A stretch of 64,000 nucleotides of DNA from Kitasatospora acidiphila (GTDB lineage Bacteria; Actinomycetota; Actinomycetes; Streptomycetales; Streptomycetaceae), in NCBI RefSeq assembly GCF_006636205.1, contig NZ_VIGB01000003.1, forward strand, positions 3,276,501 to 3,340,500, given 5' to 3'. The notes beneath the pieces were generated by a model. It saw nothing but the letters and a program-made list of their open reading frames with translations, was not told the DNA's origin and did no database searches. Shown in pieces: positions 37,806 through 52,402 of this stretch (its first letter is position 1; each line of letters starts with the position of its first letter). Both the position numbers and the translations under genes were made by a program.

Positions 37806-39607
37806 TGGCGGTGCTGGAAGCCCCCGCCCCCGTCACCGACGAGGAGATCCCGGTCCCGCCCGGCGCCCCGGCGAGGCTGCTGCGCTCGCTGCTGGGCCCG
37901 CAGCGCGGCCGGGTGGTGCTGGCCGCCGTGCTGATCCTGGTGCAGCAGGCCGCGCTGCAGTCCGGGCCGCTGCTGGTCGCGTACGCCATCGACCAGGGCA
38001 TCCCGGCGCTGCGCCGGCACGACTCCGGTCCGCTGGTCGCGATCATCGCCGGCTACCTGGGCTGCGCGCTGCTGAGCACCGTGCTGCAGCGTGCCTTCAT
38101 CCGGCTCACCGGGCTGATCAACCAGGACATCCTGCTCCAGCTGCGCACCCGGATCTTCCGGCACGCCCAGGCGCTCGGCCTGGACTTCCACGAGCGCTAC
38201 ACCTCCGGGCGGATCATCTCCCGGGCCACCAGCGATGTGGACACCCTGCGCGAGCTGCTCAACGAGGGCCTGCAGGAGCTGCTCTCGGTGGCCATCTCGG
38301 TCTGCTACATCGGGGCGCTGCTGCTGGTGATGGACTGGCGGCTCGGGCTGCTGGCGCTGGCCTCCGTGGTGCCGATGGGGCTGCTGGTGCGGATGTTCCG
38401 GCGGCGCAGCACCCGGGTCTACCGGACCGGGCGGACCGCGGTCGCCTCGGTGATCGTGCGCTTCACCGAGACCATGAACGGCATCCGCCCGGTGCAGGCG
38501 TTCCGCCGCGAGGACGCCAACCTGGCCGCCTTCGCCGAGTCCAACCAGGCGTACACCCGGTCCAACGCCGGCGGCCTGCTGGAGATGGCCCGCTACGTCG
38601 GCTTCTCCCGGGCCACCGCCAATGTGTGGATCACCGCGGTGGTGCTGGCCGGCGCCTACCTGGTGACCGACCGCAGCCTGGAGATCGGGGTGCTCACCGG
38701 CTTCGTGCTCTACCTGCGCCGGCTCTACGACCCGATCGACCAGCTGGCGATGTTCCTGAACAGCTATCAGGCGGCGGTCGCGGCCCTGGAGAAGATCGCC
38801 GGTCTGCTGGCCCACCAGCCCTCGGTGGCGCCGCCCGCCACCGCGCACCGGCTGCCGGCCGGCACCGGCAAGGGCCGCACGGTGGCCTTCGACCGGGTCT
38901 CGTTCGGCTACCGGGACGGCACCGAGGTGCTGCCGGTCTTCGACCTGACCCTGTCGGCCGGCAGCACCACGGCGGTGGTCGGCGCCACCGGCGCCGGCAA
39001 GTCCACCCTGGCCAAGCTGCTGGCCCGGTTCTACGACCCGTCCGCCGGCCGGATCGCCCTGGACGGCGTGGACCTGCGCGACCTCGCCACCGAGGAGCTG
39101 CGGCGCGGCGTGGTGATGGTGACCCAGGAGTCCTTCCTGTTCTCCGGCACCGTCGCGGAGAACATCGCGATCGGCCGCCCGGACGCCACCCGCGCCGAGA
39201 TCGAGCAGGCCGCCCGGGAGATCGGCGCCCACGACTTCATCACCGCCCTGCCCGACGGCTACGACACCGACGTCCGCAAGCGCGGCGGCCGGATCTCCGC
39301 CGGCCAGCGCCAACTGGTCGCCTTCGCCCGCGCATTGCTCGCCGACCCCGCCGTCCTGATCCTCGACGAGGCCACCAGCTCCCTGGACATCCCCGGCGAA
39401 CAGGCCGTCCAGCACGCCATGCGCACCGTCCTCGCCGGCCGCACCGCCGTGATCATCGCCCACCGGCTCTCCACCGTGGAGATCGCCGACCGCGTCCTGG
39501 TCATGGACCGCGGCCGGATCGTCGAGGACGGCACCCCGGCCGCCCTGATCGCCGGCACCGGCCGCTTCGCCCAGCTGCACTCGGCCTGGCGGGAGAGCCT
39601 GGTCTGA
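37805..39607 (+). CDS. ABC exporter subunit, membrane plus ATPase fusion (subunit 2)
   Basis: A 600-residue partner of the preceding half-transporter. The six-helix domain includes [20 protein letters not shown] and [15 protein letters not shown]. The ATPase has Walker [17 protein letters not shown]-loop [12 protein letters not shown], Walker [14 protein letters not shown] with catalytic Glu and H-loop [10 protein letters not shown]. The signature position reads [14 protein letters not shown], with SAGQ in place of SGGQ. The one-base overlap indicates equimolar translation. It ends in a bidirectional terminator facing glgP. Confidence 0.93.
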   Translation: MAVLEAPAPVTDEEIPVPPGAPARLLRSLLGPQRGRVVLAAVLILVQQAALQSGPLLVAYAIDQGIPALRRHDSGPLVAIIAGYLGCALLSTVLQRAFIRLTGLINQDILLQLRTRIFRHAQALGLDFHERYTSGRIISRATSDVDTLRELLNEGLQELLSVAISVCYIGALLLVMDWRLGLLALASVVPMGLLVRMFRRRSTRVYRTGRTAVASVIVRFTETMNGIRPVQAFRREDANLAAFAESNQAYTRSNAGGLLEMARYVGFSRATANVWITAVVLAGAYLVTDRSLEIGVLTGFVLYLRRLYDPIDQLAMFLNSYQAAVAALEKIAGLLAHQPSVAPPATAHRLPAGTGKGRTVAFDRVSFGYRDGTEVLPVFDLTLSAGSTTAVVGATGAGKSTLAKLLARFYDPSAGRIALDGVDLRDLATEELRRGVVMVTQESFLFSGTVAENIAIGRPDATRAEIEQAAREIGAHDFITALPDGYDTDVRKRGGRISAGQRQLVAFARALLADPAVLILDEATSSLDIPGEQAVQHAMRTVLAGRTAVIIAHRLSTVEIADRVLVMDRGRIVEDGTPAALIAGTGRFAQLHSAWRESLV

Positions 39608-39612
39608 GCCGC

Positions 39613-39651
39613 GGTGCGCGGGAAGTCGGCCCACCCGACGTCCCGCGCACC
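39613..39651. terminator. Bidirectional terminator between ABC exporter and glgP
   Basis: GGTGCGCGGGA (39613-39623) pairs with TCCCGCGCACC (39641-39651), and inside it GTCGG pairs with CCGAC. Together they give about 16 paired positions with one A-G mismatch. It lies 6 bp after the exporter stop and 16 bp from the glgP stop. Confidence 0.8.
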
Positions 39652-39666
39652 TGCTTGGCGGGCCCG

Positions 39667-42291
39667 CTAGCGCAGCACCCCCGCGTCCATGCCCGCCGAC
39701 TCCACCGGCAGTGCCACCAGGCCCAGTTCGGCCGAGGCGGCGAGCAGCGGGTGGGAGGGGAGGACGCGGACCGTGTAGCCGAACGGGCCGGTGCGGTTGA
39801 GCTCCAGGGTGCCCTCGTAGCGCTGGCAGCCGGTCAGGTCGGGGCCGCCGGCCGGCTTGAGGGTGCCCAGGTCGACCTCGCGGAGGCGGTCCTGTTCGTC
39901 GACCGTGCCGGAGACCACCTGCACCTCGACGTCCTCGGCGGTCAGGGTGCCCAGGGTCACCTGCACCTTGAGGGCCAGCGCGGTGCCGAGCTCGGCGGCC
40001 TCGGCGACCGCCGCGTCCACCGGGCCGACGGCGACCTGGGGCCAGGCCTGGCGGATCCGCGCCTTCCAGTCGGCCAGTTGCCGGGCGCCCGGGCCGTCCA
40101 GCCGGCGCTGGGCCTGCGCCGCCGGGGCGTAGAGCCGCTCCACGTACTCCCGGACCATCCGGCCGGCCGGCACCTTGGGGCCCAGGGTGGCCAGGGTGTG
40201 CCGGACCATGGCGATCCAGCGGTGCGGCAGCCCGTCCGGCCCGCGCTCGTAGTAGCGGGCCGCCACCTGGTGCTCGATCAGGTCGTAGAGCGCCGCGGCC
40301 TCGATGTCGTCGCGCTGGTCCTCGTCGATCCCCGCGGCGTCGGCGGTGGGGATCGCCCAGCCGTTGCGCCCGTCGTACCACTCGTCCCACCAGCCGTCCA
40401 GCACCGAGAGGTTGAGGCAGCCGTTGAGCGCCGCCTTCATCCCCGAGGTGCCGCAGGCCTCCAGCGGGCGCAGCGGGTTGTTCAGCCAGACGTCGCAGCC
40501 CGGGTAGAGGCGGGTGGCCATCGCCATGTCGTAGTCGGGCAGGAAGACGATCCGGTGCCGCACCGCCGGGTCGCCGGCGAACGCCACCAGCTGCTGGATC
40601 AGCCGCTTGCCGCCGTCGTCGGCCGGGTGCGCCTTGCCGGCCACCACGATCTGCACCGGGCGGGTCGGGTGCAGCAGCAGCGAGCGCAGCCGCTCCTGGT
40701 CCCGGAGCATCAGGGTGAGCCGCTTGTAGGAGGGCACCCGGCGGGCGAAGCCGATGGTGAGCACCTCCGGATCGAGTACCGCGCCGGTCCAGCCCAGTTC
40801 GGCCTCGCCGGCGCCTCGGGCCCGCCAGGAAGCGCGCAGCCGCCGCCGGGCCTCCTCGACCAGCTGGGCCCGCAGCCTGCCCCGGACCTCCCAGATCTCG
40901 CTGTCGTCGATGTGCTCCACGGCGCTCCACGGCCCGGCCTCGCCGGCCGTCATCGCCGCCTCGGCCTGGTCGGCGCCGATCCGGGCGGCACCGAGGCGGA
41001 CCACCGCCGGGTCCATCCAGGTGGGCGCGTGCACCCCGTTGGTGACCGAGGTGATCGGCACCTCGGCTGGGTCGAAGCCGGGCCAGAGGGCTCCGAACAT
41101 GCCGCGGCTGACCGCGCCGTGCAGAGTGGAGACGCCGTTCGCCCGCTGGGCCAGCCGCAGGCCCATGGCGGCCATGTTGAACAGCTTGGGGTCGCCGCCC
41201 GGCCAGTTCTCCAGGCCGAGCGCCAGCACCCGCTCCACCGGCACCCCGCGCAGCGCCGCGTCGCCGCTGAAGTGACGGGCCACCAGCTCGGCCTCGAAGC
41301 GGTCGATGCCGGCGGGCACCGGGGTGTGGGTGGTGAACAGGGTGCCGGCCCGCACCGCCTCCAGCGCGGCGCCGAAGTCGTGCCCGCGGTCGTCTGCCAC
41401 CAGCTCGCGGATCCGCTCGACGCCCAGGAATCCGGCGTGGCCCTCGTTGGTGTGGAAGACCTCGGGCGCGGGGTGCCCGGTGATCCGGCAGAACGCCCGC
41501 ACCGCGCGCACCCCGCCGATGCCCAGCAGCATCTCCTGGAGCAGCCGGTGCTCGCTGCCGCCGCCGTACAGCCGGTCGGTGACGTCCCGTTCGCCGGCCG
41601 CGTTGGCCGCCACGTCGGAGTCGAGCAGCAGCAGCGGCACCCGCCCGACCTGGGCCCGCCAGATCTGCGCGGCGAGCCGCCGCCCGGCGGGCAGCGCCAG
41701 CTCGACCCGGGCCGGGGTGCCGTCGGCCTCGCGCAGCAGGGTGACGGCCAGCTCCTCCGGGTCGAGCACCGGGTAGCGCTCCTGCTGCCAGCCGTCCCGG
41801 CTGAGCGACTGGCGGAAGTAGCCGTGCCGGTAGAACAGCCCGACCCCGATCAGCGGCACCCCGAGGTCGCTGGCGGCCTTGAGGTGGTCGCCGGCCAGGA
41901 TGCCCAGGCCGCCGGAGTACTGCGGCAGCGCGGCGGCGATGCCGTACTCCGGCGAGAAGTAGGCGATGGCGGCCGGCAGCGCCTCGGCGCCCGGGGCCGA
42001 CTGGTACCAGCGCGGCGCGCCCAGGTAGTCGGCCAGGTCGTCGGTGAGGTCGCCGAGGCGGCGCAGGAAGCGGCGGTCGCAGGCCAGTGCGGCGAGCCGG
42101 CGGGCCGGCACCTCGCCGAGCAGGCGGACCGGGTCCTCGCCGACGGCCTCCCAAACTCCCGGATCGACCGCGCGGAACAGCTCCCGGGTCTCCGGATGCC
42201 AGGACCAGCGCAGGTTGAGCGCGAGCTCGTGCAACGGCTGGAGCTGCTCGGGCAGGACGGTACGGACGGTGAATCTGCGGATGGCCTTCAC
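39667..42291 (-). CDS. glgP: Alpha-glucan (glycogen) phosphorylase
   Basis: An 874-residue GT35 enzyme of the actinobacterial/archaeal short type, starting at GTG 42291 (VKAIRRFTVRTVLPEQLQPL). It begins with the DUF3417 segment (LNLRWSWHPETRELF). Signatures are YSGGLGILAGDHLKAASDLG, HTNEGHAGFLGVERIREL and FTTHTPVPAGIDRF. The PLP site is EACGTSGMKAALNGCLN. It releases glucose-1-phosphate from alpha-1,4-glucans. It is divergent from glgE, and the two may share regulation. Confidence 0.95.
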   Translation of the reverse strand: MKAIRRFTVRTVLPEQLQPLHELALNLRWSWHPETRELFRAVDPGVWEAVGEDPVRLLGEVPARRLAALACDRRFLRRLGDLTDDLADYLGAPRWYQSAPGAEALPAAIAYFSPEYGIAAALPQYSGGLGILAGDHLKAASDLGVPLIGVGLFYRHGYFRQSLSRDGWQQERYPVLDPEELAVTLLREADGTPARVELALPAGRRLAAQIWRAQVGRVPLLLLDSDVAANAAGERDVTDRLYGGGSEHRLLQEMLLGIGGVRAVRAFCRITGHPAPEVFHTNEGHAGFLGVERIRELVADDRGHDFGAALEAVRAGTLFTTHTPVPAGIDRFEAELVARHFSGDAALRGVPVERVLALGLENWPGGDPKLFNMAAMGLRLAQRANGVSTLHGAVSRGMFGALWPGFDPAEVPITSVTNGVHAPTWMDPAVVRLGAARIGADQAEAAMTAGEAGPWSAVEHIDDSEIWEVRGRLRAQLVEEARRRLRASWRARGAGEAELGWTGAVLDPEVLTIGFARRVPSYKRLTLMLRDQERLRSLLLHPTRPVQIVVAGKAHPADDGGKRLIQQLVAFAGDPAVRHRIVFLPDYDMAMATRLYPGCDVWLNNPLRPLEACGTSGMKAALNGCLNLSVLDGWWDEWYDGRNGWAIPTADAAGIDEDQRDDIEAAALYDLIEHQVAARYYERGPDGLPHRWIAMVRHTLATLGPKVPAGRMVREYVERLYAPAAQAQRRLDGPGARQLADWKARIRQAWPQVAVGPVDAAVAEAAELGTALALKVQVTLGTLTAEDVEVQVVSGTVDEQDRLREVDLGTLKPAGGPDLTGCQRYEGTLELNRTGPFGYTVRVLPSHPLLAASAELGLVALPVESAGMDAGVLR

Positions 42292-42956
42292 GGCTCGAAG
42301 CGTAGACCGCCGGGGGTGGCTGATGTGGCGTCAACTCCCGTAGCTGCTACCCATTCGGGCGATTGAACAGATCACGTCCGGCGCAGTCGAAGCTCCCTGG
42401 GGCGCACACGGCGCACTTGCCCCGCAAGGCGCACGCCGGGCGCGGTTTTCCGCCACCCGGGGGTTGAGGCGATTGGCCGAACTGCTCCCCCGCACCACCG
42501 CGCTGGCCTCATACCGAGTGGTAAGAGCTACGAACAGTGCGAGGATGTGCACAGGCCGCGCTCGCAGGGTCGGCATGGGTGGCGATTCCCGTGCGGCTCG
42601 GCCGGTCCTCCGCGTCTCCGTTGCCTTCCCTGACCGTCCGTTAGCCCACTCGGCTCACCGGAGTACTCCCTGGTGGGTCGTCGCGTGTCCTCACCCCTAC
42701 CCCGGTCGTTTCCGCGGGTGGGTCGGAATCGCCCTACCGGGCGTGCCACGAGGCCGCGCGCCGGGACGTGCGCCGTCTCACCGTCCCGGGCCCCGTGGGC
42801 GCCGCCAGCAGCAAAAACAGCTGTCGGCCATACCCCGGACACGGCGGTACGGGCAGGCACCGGTCGCTCCTCTGTCCCCCCACCCAGAAGTCCTCCGGCA
42901 CTCCCCGGCGCCCTGACGCCCCGGGACTGCCGCCGATCTCGGGCAGGAGTCTCGGC
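42292..42956. other. 665-bp divergent region between glgP and glgE
   Basis: No gene is supported; open frames on both strands lack conserved motifs or start signals. It must contain the glgP and glgE promoters and a possibly long glgE leader. No riboswitch signature, obvious operator or strong terminator was recognised. Confidence 0.4.
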
Positions 42957-46830
<3,874 letters not shown>

Positions 46831-47044
46831 CGATCCAGCGACCCCGGGGGCGCGCGGCGCGAGGCAGCTGCGCCCCGGTCCACCGCGCGCCACCCCGTAC
46901 GGAGAACAGCCCAACGCCTACCCCTCAGGCGTGACACCCGAGCCCGACTCGCGTGCCGCCGCCGCAGCGCCGCCGAAATCCGGAAGACTGGCGGGCCCGG
47001 CCTGATCCACCGGGCCGTCAGCCTGCTTCCGGGGAAAGGGAGTC

Positions 47045-48580
47045 ATGTCGGAAATCTCCCGTTCTCAAGCCCACGCCCACCGCGACGCGGGAACCGCGCC
47101 CCGCGGCCAGGGCGGCGCGGGCGGTCCACACGGTGCCGGCGGCGCGGGCCGCGGCGCCGGCGGGCATTCCGGGCACACCGACAGACCGCGCGGCAGCACC
47201 TCCCTGGCGGTCGGCGAGCTGGTGGAGGCCGCGCTGCCGATGATCGCCGACTGGCTGCCCGGCCAGCGCTGGTACGCCGGCAAGGGCCAGGCGATCACCG
47301 GCCTGCGCCCGGTCACCGCGACCCCGCTGGTCACCGGCGACCCGGCGATGCTGCACCTGCTGCTCCGGGTGGAGCACGGCGAGCAGTCCGACCTCTACCA
47401 GCTGCTGCTCGGCCTGCGGGCCGAGGCACCGGCCGACCTGCTGCCCGAGGCCTCGCTCGGCAGCCTGACCCACGGCCCGTACGACGGCGCGGCGCTCTAC
47501 GACGCGGTGCACGACCCGGAGCTGACCGGCCGGCTGCTCGCCCACCTGGCCACCGCCGACCGGTTCGGTCCGCTGGCGTTCCGCCGCACCCCCGGCCCCG
47601 GCCTGCCGAGCGACCTGCTGGGCCGGGCCGGCACCGCCGAGCAGTCCAACACCTCGGTGATCTTCGGCACCGCGTTCATCCTCAAGCTGTTCCGCCGGAT
47701 CAGCCCCGGCACCAACCCCGACCTGGAGCTCTCGCTGGCGCTCTCCCGGGCCGGCAGCACCCGGATCCCCCGGGTGGCGGCCTGGTTCGAGAGCCGGATG
47801 GCCGGGTCCGAGCCGGCCACCCTGGGCCTGCTGCAGCGGTTCCTACCGGACGCGGAGGACGGCTGGGAGCTGGCCCTGGACCAGGTGGCCCGGCTCAAGG
47901 GCGACCCCAGCCCCGGCAACTTCGCGGTGGAGGCGCACCGGCTCGGCCGGGCCACCGCCGAGGTGCACCGGGTGCTGGCCCGCGCCCTGCCGGTGGCCCG
48001 GCTGGACCGCGAGCAGACCGGGCGGCTGGCCACCGGGATGGCCGAGCGGCTGGACGTGGCCGCCGCCGCGGTGCCCGCGCTGCGGCGCTACCGGCCGGCC
48101 CTGCACGCCGCCTTCCAGCAACTGACGGCGGACCACCTGACCGGCCTGATGGTCCAGCGGATCCACGGCGACCTGCACCTGGGCCAGGCGATGCGCACCC
48201 CGCACGGCTGGGTGCTGCTGGACTTCGAGGGCGAGCCGGCCAAGTCGGTGGCCGAGCGGCGGCTGCCGCAGCCGGCCCTGCGGGACGTGGCGGCGATGCT
48301 GCGCTCCTTCGACTACGCGGCCGCCCACCTGCTGGCCGGCGCACCGCAGCCGGACCCCCAGTTGGCCCATCTGGCGGCCAGCTGGGCGGCCCGCAACCGG
48401 ACCGCCTACTGCGCCGGCTACACGGCGGCCGGCGGCACCGATCCGGCGGCCTGCCCGGAGCTGCTGCGGGCCCTGGAGATCGACAAGGCGGTCTACGAGG
48501 TGGTCTACGAGGCCCGGCACCGGCCCAGCTGGCTGCCGATCCCGCTGACCGCCATCCACAGGCTCGCCACCACCATCTGA
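47045..48580 (+). CDS. mak: Maltokinase (Pep2/Mak)
   Basis: A 511-residue kinase that makes maltose-1-phosphate from maltose and ATP for GlgE. ATG 47045 follows GGGAAAGGGAG. A Gly/Ala/His-rich N-terminus (about 50 residues) is followed by the cap ([15 protein letters not shown]). The aminoglycoside-phosphotransferase-like fold has [18 protein letters not shown], the catalytic loop [12 protein letters not shown] and the metal site [11 protein letters not shown]. The terminal [19 protein letters not shown] is characteristic. The gene lies between treS and glgB. Confidence 0.95.
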   Translation: MSEISRSQAHAHRDAGTAPRGQGGAGGPHGAGGAGRGAGGHSGHTDRPRGSTSLAVGELVEAALPMIADWLPGQRWYAGKGQAITGLRPVTATPLVTGDPAMLHLLLRVEHGEQSDLYQLLLGLRAEAPADLLPEASLGSLTHGPYDGAALYDAVHDPELTGRLLAHLATADRFGPLAFRRTPGPGLPSDLLGRAGTAEQSNTSVIFGTAFILKLFRRISPGTNPDLELSLALSRAGSTRIPRVAAWFESRMAGSEPATLGLLQRFLPDAEDGWELALDQVARLKGDPSPGNFAVEAHRLGRATAEVHRVLARALPVARLDREQTGRLATGMAERLDVAAAAVPALRRYRPALHAAFQQLTADHLTGLMVQRIHGDLHLGQAMRTPHGWVLLDFEGEPAKSVAERRLPQPALRDVAAMLRSFDYAAAHLLAGAPQPDPQLAHLAASWAARNRTAYCAGYTAAGGTDPAACPELLRALEIDKAVYEVVYEARHRPSWLPIPLTAIHRLATTI

Positions 48581-48637
48581 CTTATGGTCAGAGCAACTGC
48601 CCCGCCCGTTCCGTAGCCGTCCCAGGAGGATCCAGCC

Positions 48638-51045
48638 GTGGCCCCGCTCGACCGCCCCACCCCGAACGTGCCCGCCACCTTCCTTCCGGGCCGCCCGGGC
48701 AGCGGCGGCGGCCGAGCCCCGGCGGCGCACCAGGCCGGTCAGCCGGGTCAGCCGAGCCGTCGGAGCCGGGGCGGCCGGCGGCCGGCGCCGGTACCGGTCG
48801 TCCCCAAAGCACCGGCAGTCCCGGCCGTCGAGGCCCGGGCGGTGGACGGTCCGGTGCTGCGGCTCGCCGAGGCGCCGCTGCCGCCCGCCGAGATCGAGCG
48901 GCTGGTGAGCGGCGCGCACCACGACCCGCACGCACTGCTCGGTGCCCATCCGACCACCGGGGGACGGCCATCCGGGTGCTTCGCCCGCTGGCCGAGCGGG
49001 TCACCGTGGAGACCGCCTACGGCCCGGCCGAGCTGACCCACCAGCAGGGCGGCCTCTTCACCGGGCTGCTGCCGGGCTCGGCGATCCCCGCCTACCGGCT
49101 GCTGGTGAGCTATCCGGGTGGCGAACCGCTGCCCCAGGAGGACGGCTACCGGATGCCGCCCACCCTGGGCGAGCTGGACCTGCACCTGATCCGGGAGGGC
49201 CGGCACGAGAAGCTCTGGCAGGCCCTGGGCGCGCACCGGCGCACCGTGGCCGGGGTGGCCGGGATCGGCTTCGCGGTCTGGGCGCCGAACGCCGTCGGGG
49301 TCCGGCTGGTGGGCGACTTCAACCACTGGGACGGCACCGGGTTCCCGATGCGCTCGCTGGGCGCCAGCGGGGTCTGGGAGCTGTTCGTGCCGCACCTGCC
49401 GGTCGGCACCCGGTACAAGTTCGAGATCCGCGGCCGGGACGGGCAGCTGCGGCAGAAGGCCGACCCGCTGGCCCGGCAGGCCCAGATGCCGCCGGAGACC
49501 GCCTCGGTGGTCGCCGACTCCGACTACATCTGGGGCGACGCCGAGTGGCTGGCCAGGCGCGCCCAGGCCCACCACCACCGCGAGCCGATGTCCGTCTACG
49601 AGGTGCACCTGCCGTCCTGGCGCCCCGGCCTGGACTACCGCCAGTTGGCGATTGAACTCCCGGCGTACCTAAGGGAGTTGAATTTCACGCACGTGGAGTT
49701 CATGCCGTTGCTGGAGCACCCGTTCGGCGGGTCGTGGGGCTACCAGGTGTCGGGGTTCTACGCGCCGACGTCGCGGCTGGGCTCGCCCGACGACTTCCGC
49801 CACCTGGTGGACGCGCTGCACCAGGCCGGGATCGGCGTGATCATGGACTGGGTGCCGGCCCACTTCCCCAAGGACGACTTCGCACTGGCCAGGTTCGACG
49901 GCGAGCCGCTCTACGAGCCGGCCGACCCGCGCCGCGCCGAGCACCCCGACTGGGGCACCCTGACCTTCGACTACGGCCGCACCGAGGTGCGCAACTTCCT
50001 GGTCGCCAACGCGGTCTACTGGTGCGAGGAGTTCCACATCGACGGCCTGCGGGTCGACGCCGTCGCCTCCATGCTCTACCTCGACTACTCGCGGGCCGAC
50101 GGCGAGTGGGTGCCCAACCAGTTCGGCGGGCGGGAGAACCTGGACGCGGTGCGGTTCCTCCAGGAGATGAACGCCACCGTCTACCGCCGCTGCCCCGGCG
50201 TCGTCACCGTCGCCGAGGAGTCCACCGCCTGGGACGGCGTCACCCGCCCCACCGACAGCGGCGGCCTGGGCTTCGGCCTGAAGTGGAACATGGGGTGGAT
50301 GCACGACTCGCTGGTCTACATGTCCAAGGAGCCGGTGCACCGCAAGTACCACCACAACGAGATCACCTTCTCCATGGTCTACGCCTACTCGGAGAACTAC
50401 GTGCTGCCGATCTCGCACGACGAGGTGGTGCACGGCAAGCGGGCGCTGGTGAGCAAGATGCCCGGCGACTGGTGGCAGCAGCGCGCCAACCACCGGGCGT
50501 ACCTGGGCTTCATGTGGGCCCACCCGGGCAAGCAACTGCTGTTCATGGGCCAGGAGTTCGCGCAGGGCGCGGAGTTCCACCACGAGCAGGGCCCGCAGTG
50601 GTGGGTGCTGGACGAGGGCTGGCCGGCCGCCGAGGACCACCTCGGGGTGCGCCGGCTGGTCGCCGCGCTGAACCGGAGCTACCTGGACGTCCCCGCGCTC
50701 TGGGAGCAGGACACCCGGCCCGCCGGCTTCCGCTGGCTGGACGCCGGCGCGGCCGAGGACAACCTGCTCGCCTTCGTCCGGTACGCCGCCGACGGCACGC
50801 CGCTGGTGGTCGTCTGCAACTTCTCCCCCGTGGTCCGGCACGGCCACCGGATCGGGCTGCCCAAGCTGGCCGGCACCGACCAGCTCTGGCGCGAACTGCT
50901 CAACACCGACGATCCGCGGTTCGGCGGCAGCGGGGTGGCCAACGCCGCGCCGATCAAGGCCGAGAGCATCGCCTGGAACGACCAGCCGCAGAGCGCAGAG
51001 CTGATCATTCCGCCGCTCGCCACCCTCTGGTTGCTCCCAGCCTGA
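48638..51045 (+). CDS. glgB: 1,4-alpha-glucan branching enzyme GlgB, frameshifted as sequenced
   Basis: GTG 48638 follows AGGAGGA. The first 108 codons (a Pro/Arg-rich tail, then [20 protein letters not shown]) lie one frame away from the rest ([20 protein letters not shown] onward). A run of five G at 48959-48963 should be six. The remainder is a full GH13_9 enzyme: CBM48 ([20 protein letters not shown]), nucleophile [15 protein letters not shown], Glu in [10 protein letters not shown] and Asp in [10 protein letters not shown]. It adds alpha-1,6 branches to the glucan made by GlgE. Confidence 0.94.
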
Positions 51046-51102
51046 TTCCCAGCGCTCTCCCAGTTACGCAACCGAACACGCGTACTGGCAGTCTTTGCTC
51101 TC

Positions 51103-52281
51103 GTGGAACTGACCGGCACGCCCTTCTTCATCCTGACCATCGTCCTCTTCGTGGCCTCGATAGCCCTGGCCCTGGCGTACTGGGGACGCGGCCGGGGCGG
51201 CTATGCGGAGGTCCCCGGCGGCCGCCGACGCGGTCGGGGCCGCCGCACGGGCGCAGCGACCCCGCTGGGTTACCTGGGCTCGTTCGCAACCGTCCTTCTC
51301 TGCCAGTTCACTGCCATTGCGGTGGTGTTCACCTGGGTGAACGACGACAACCAGCTGTACGCCAACTGGGACGACCTGCTCGGCACCACCAGCCATGTCC
51401 GCTCGGTGCCGGTGCCGCCCAAGGACAACGGCCTGGCGGGCGACCAGAAGTCCGGCACCCCCAAGGTGGTCGCCTCCTTCCACGCGCCCAGCTCCGACGC
51501 GGTGCCGCGGGACGTCAAGGAGACCGACCTGAAGGGCAAGCTCTCCGGGGTGGACGGCGAGGTGCTGGTCTGGACGCCGCCGCAGTACGACGACCCGGCG
51601 TACAAGGACAAGAACTTCCCGGTGGTCGAGCTGCTGGCCGGCTACCCCGGCAGCACCAGCACCTGGTACGGCGACACCGGCATGAACGTCACCAAGCAGC
51701 TCGAGCCGCTGATGAAGTCCGGCCAGATCACCCCGTTCATCCTGGTCACCCCGCGGGTCAACCTGCTGCAGAACGCCGACACCGGCTGCGCGGACGTCCC
51801 CGGCAAGGTCAACGCCGAGACCTGGCTGTCCCGCGACGTGCCGCAGATGGTCCTGGACAACTTCCGCACCACCGCCTCGCCCGACCAGTGGGCGGTGGCC
51901 GGCTACTCGGCCGGCGCGCACTGCGCGGCCCTGCTCGCCCTGGGCCACCCGGACCGGTACCGGGCCGCGATCGCCATGTCCGGCTACAACGACCCGAGTG
52001 GGGAGAGCGACTCGCTGACCGCCAAGGACCCCAAGCTGAGCCAGACCTCCAACCCGCTCTACCTGCTCACCCACGCCGCCACCCCGCCGAACGTCTCGCT
52101 CTGGATGAGCGGCCGCAAGACCGACGGCCTGCCGGACGCCACTGCGCTGCAGCAGGCCGCCAAGCCGCCGACGTCGGTCACCCAGGTCGAGACCACCGGG
52201 GCGCACCTGATGTCCACCTGGCGGCCGCTGGTGGTGCCGTCCTTCAAGTGGCTGAGCGGCATCATCCCGGCACCCAAGTGA
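51103..52281 (+). CDS. Membrane-anchored alpha/beta-hydrolase, esterase D/mycolyltransferase-like fold
   Basis: A 392-residue protein from GTG 51103. The first membrane segment (PFFILTIVLFVASIALALAY) is followed by a basic loop and a second segment (FATVLLCQFTAIAVVF), so the catalytic domain is exported. LVWTPPQYDDPAYKDKNFPV and ELLAGYPGSTSTWY precede the nucleophile elbow VAGYSAGAHCAALLA, and the His is near TTGAHLMSTWRPL. This fold includes antigen-85-like acyltransferases and carbohydrate esterases; the substrate is unknown. It follows glgB by 57 bp in the same direction. Confidence 0.85.
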   Translation: MELTGTPFFILTIVLFVASIALALAYWGRGRGGYAEVPGGRRRGRGRRTGAATPLGYLGSFATVLLCQFTAIAVVFTWVNDDNQLYANWDDLLGTTSHVRSVPVPPKDNGLAGDQKSGTPKVVASFHAPSSDAVPRDVKETDLKGKLSGVDGEVLVWTPPQYDDPAYKDKNFPVVELLAGYPGSTSTWYGDTGMNVTKQLEPLMKSGQITPFILVTPRVNLLQNADTGCADVPGKVNAETWLSRDVPQMVLDNFRTTASPDQWAVAGYSAGAHCAALLALGHPDRYRAAIAMSGYNDPSGESDSLTAKDPKLSQTSNPLYLLTHAATPPNVSLWMSGRKTDGLPDATALQQAAKPPTSVTQVETTGAHLMSTWRPLVVPSFKWLSGIIPAPK

Positions 52282-52402
52282 TCTTCGTCCCTAGCCCCGA
52301 CCGGCCACTGCACATGCGAACGCCTGACCAGGCTGCGAAGGTATGGTCGAAGCGACCCGGCCCGCTGGGGCCTGAGGAATCGGACGGAACGGGGTAGCAC
52401 GG

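Noticed and set aside
37229..42366. Very long open frames (1528 and 1701 codons) on both strands across the ABC exporter and glgP
   Set aside because: They are out-of-frame shadows rich in Arg/Pro/Gly; the ABC and phosphorylase motifs lie in other frames.
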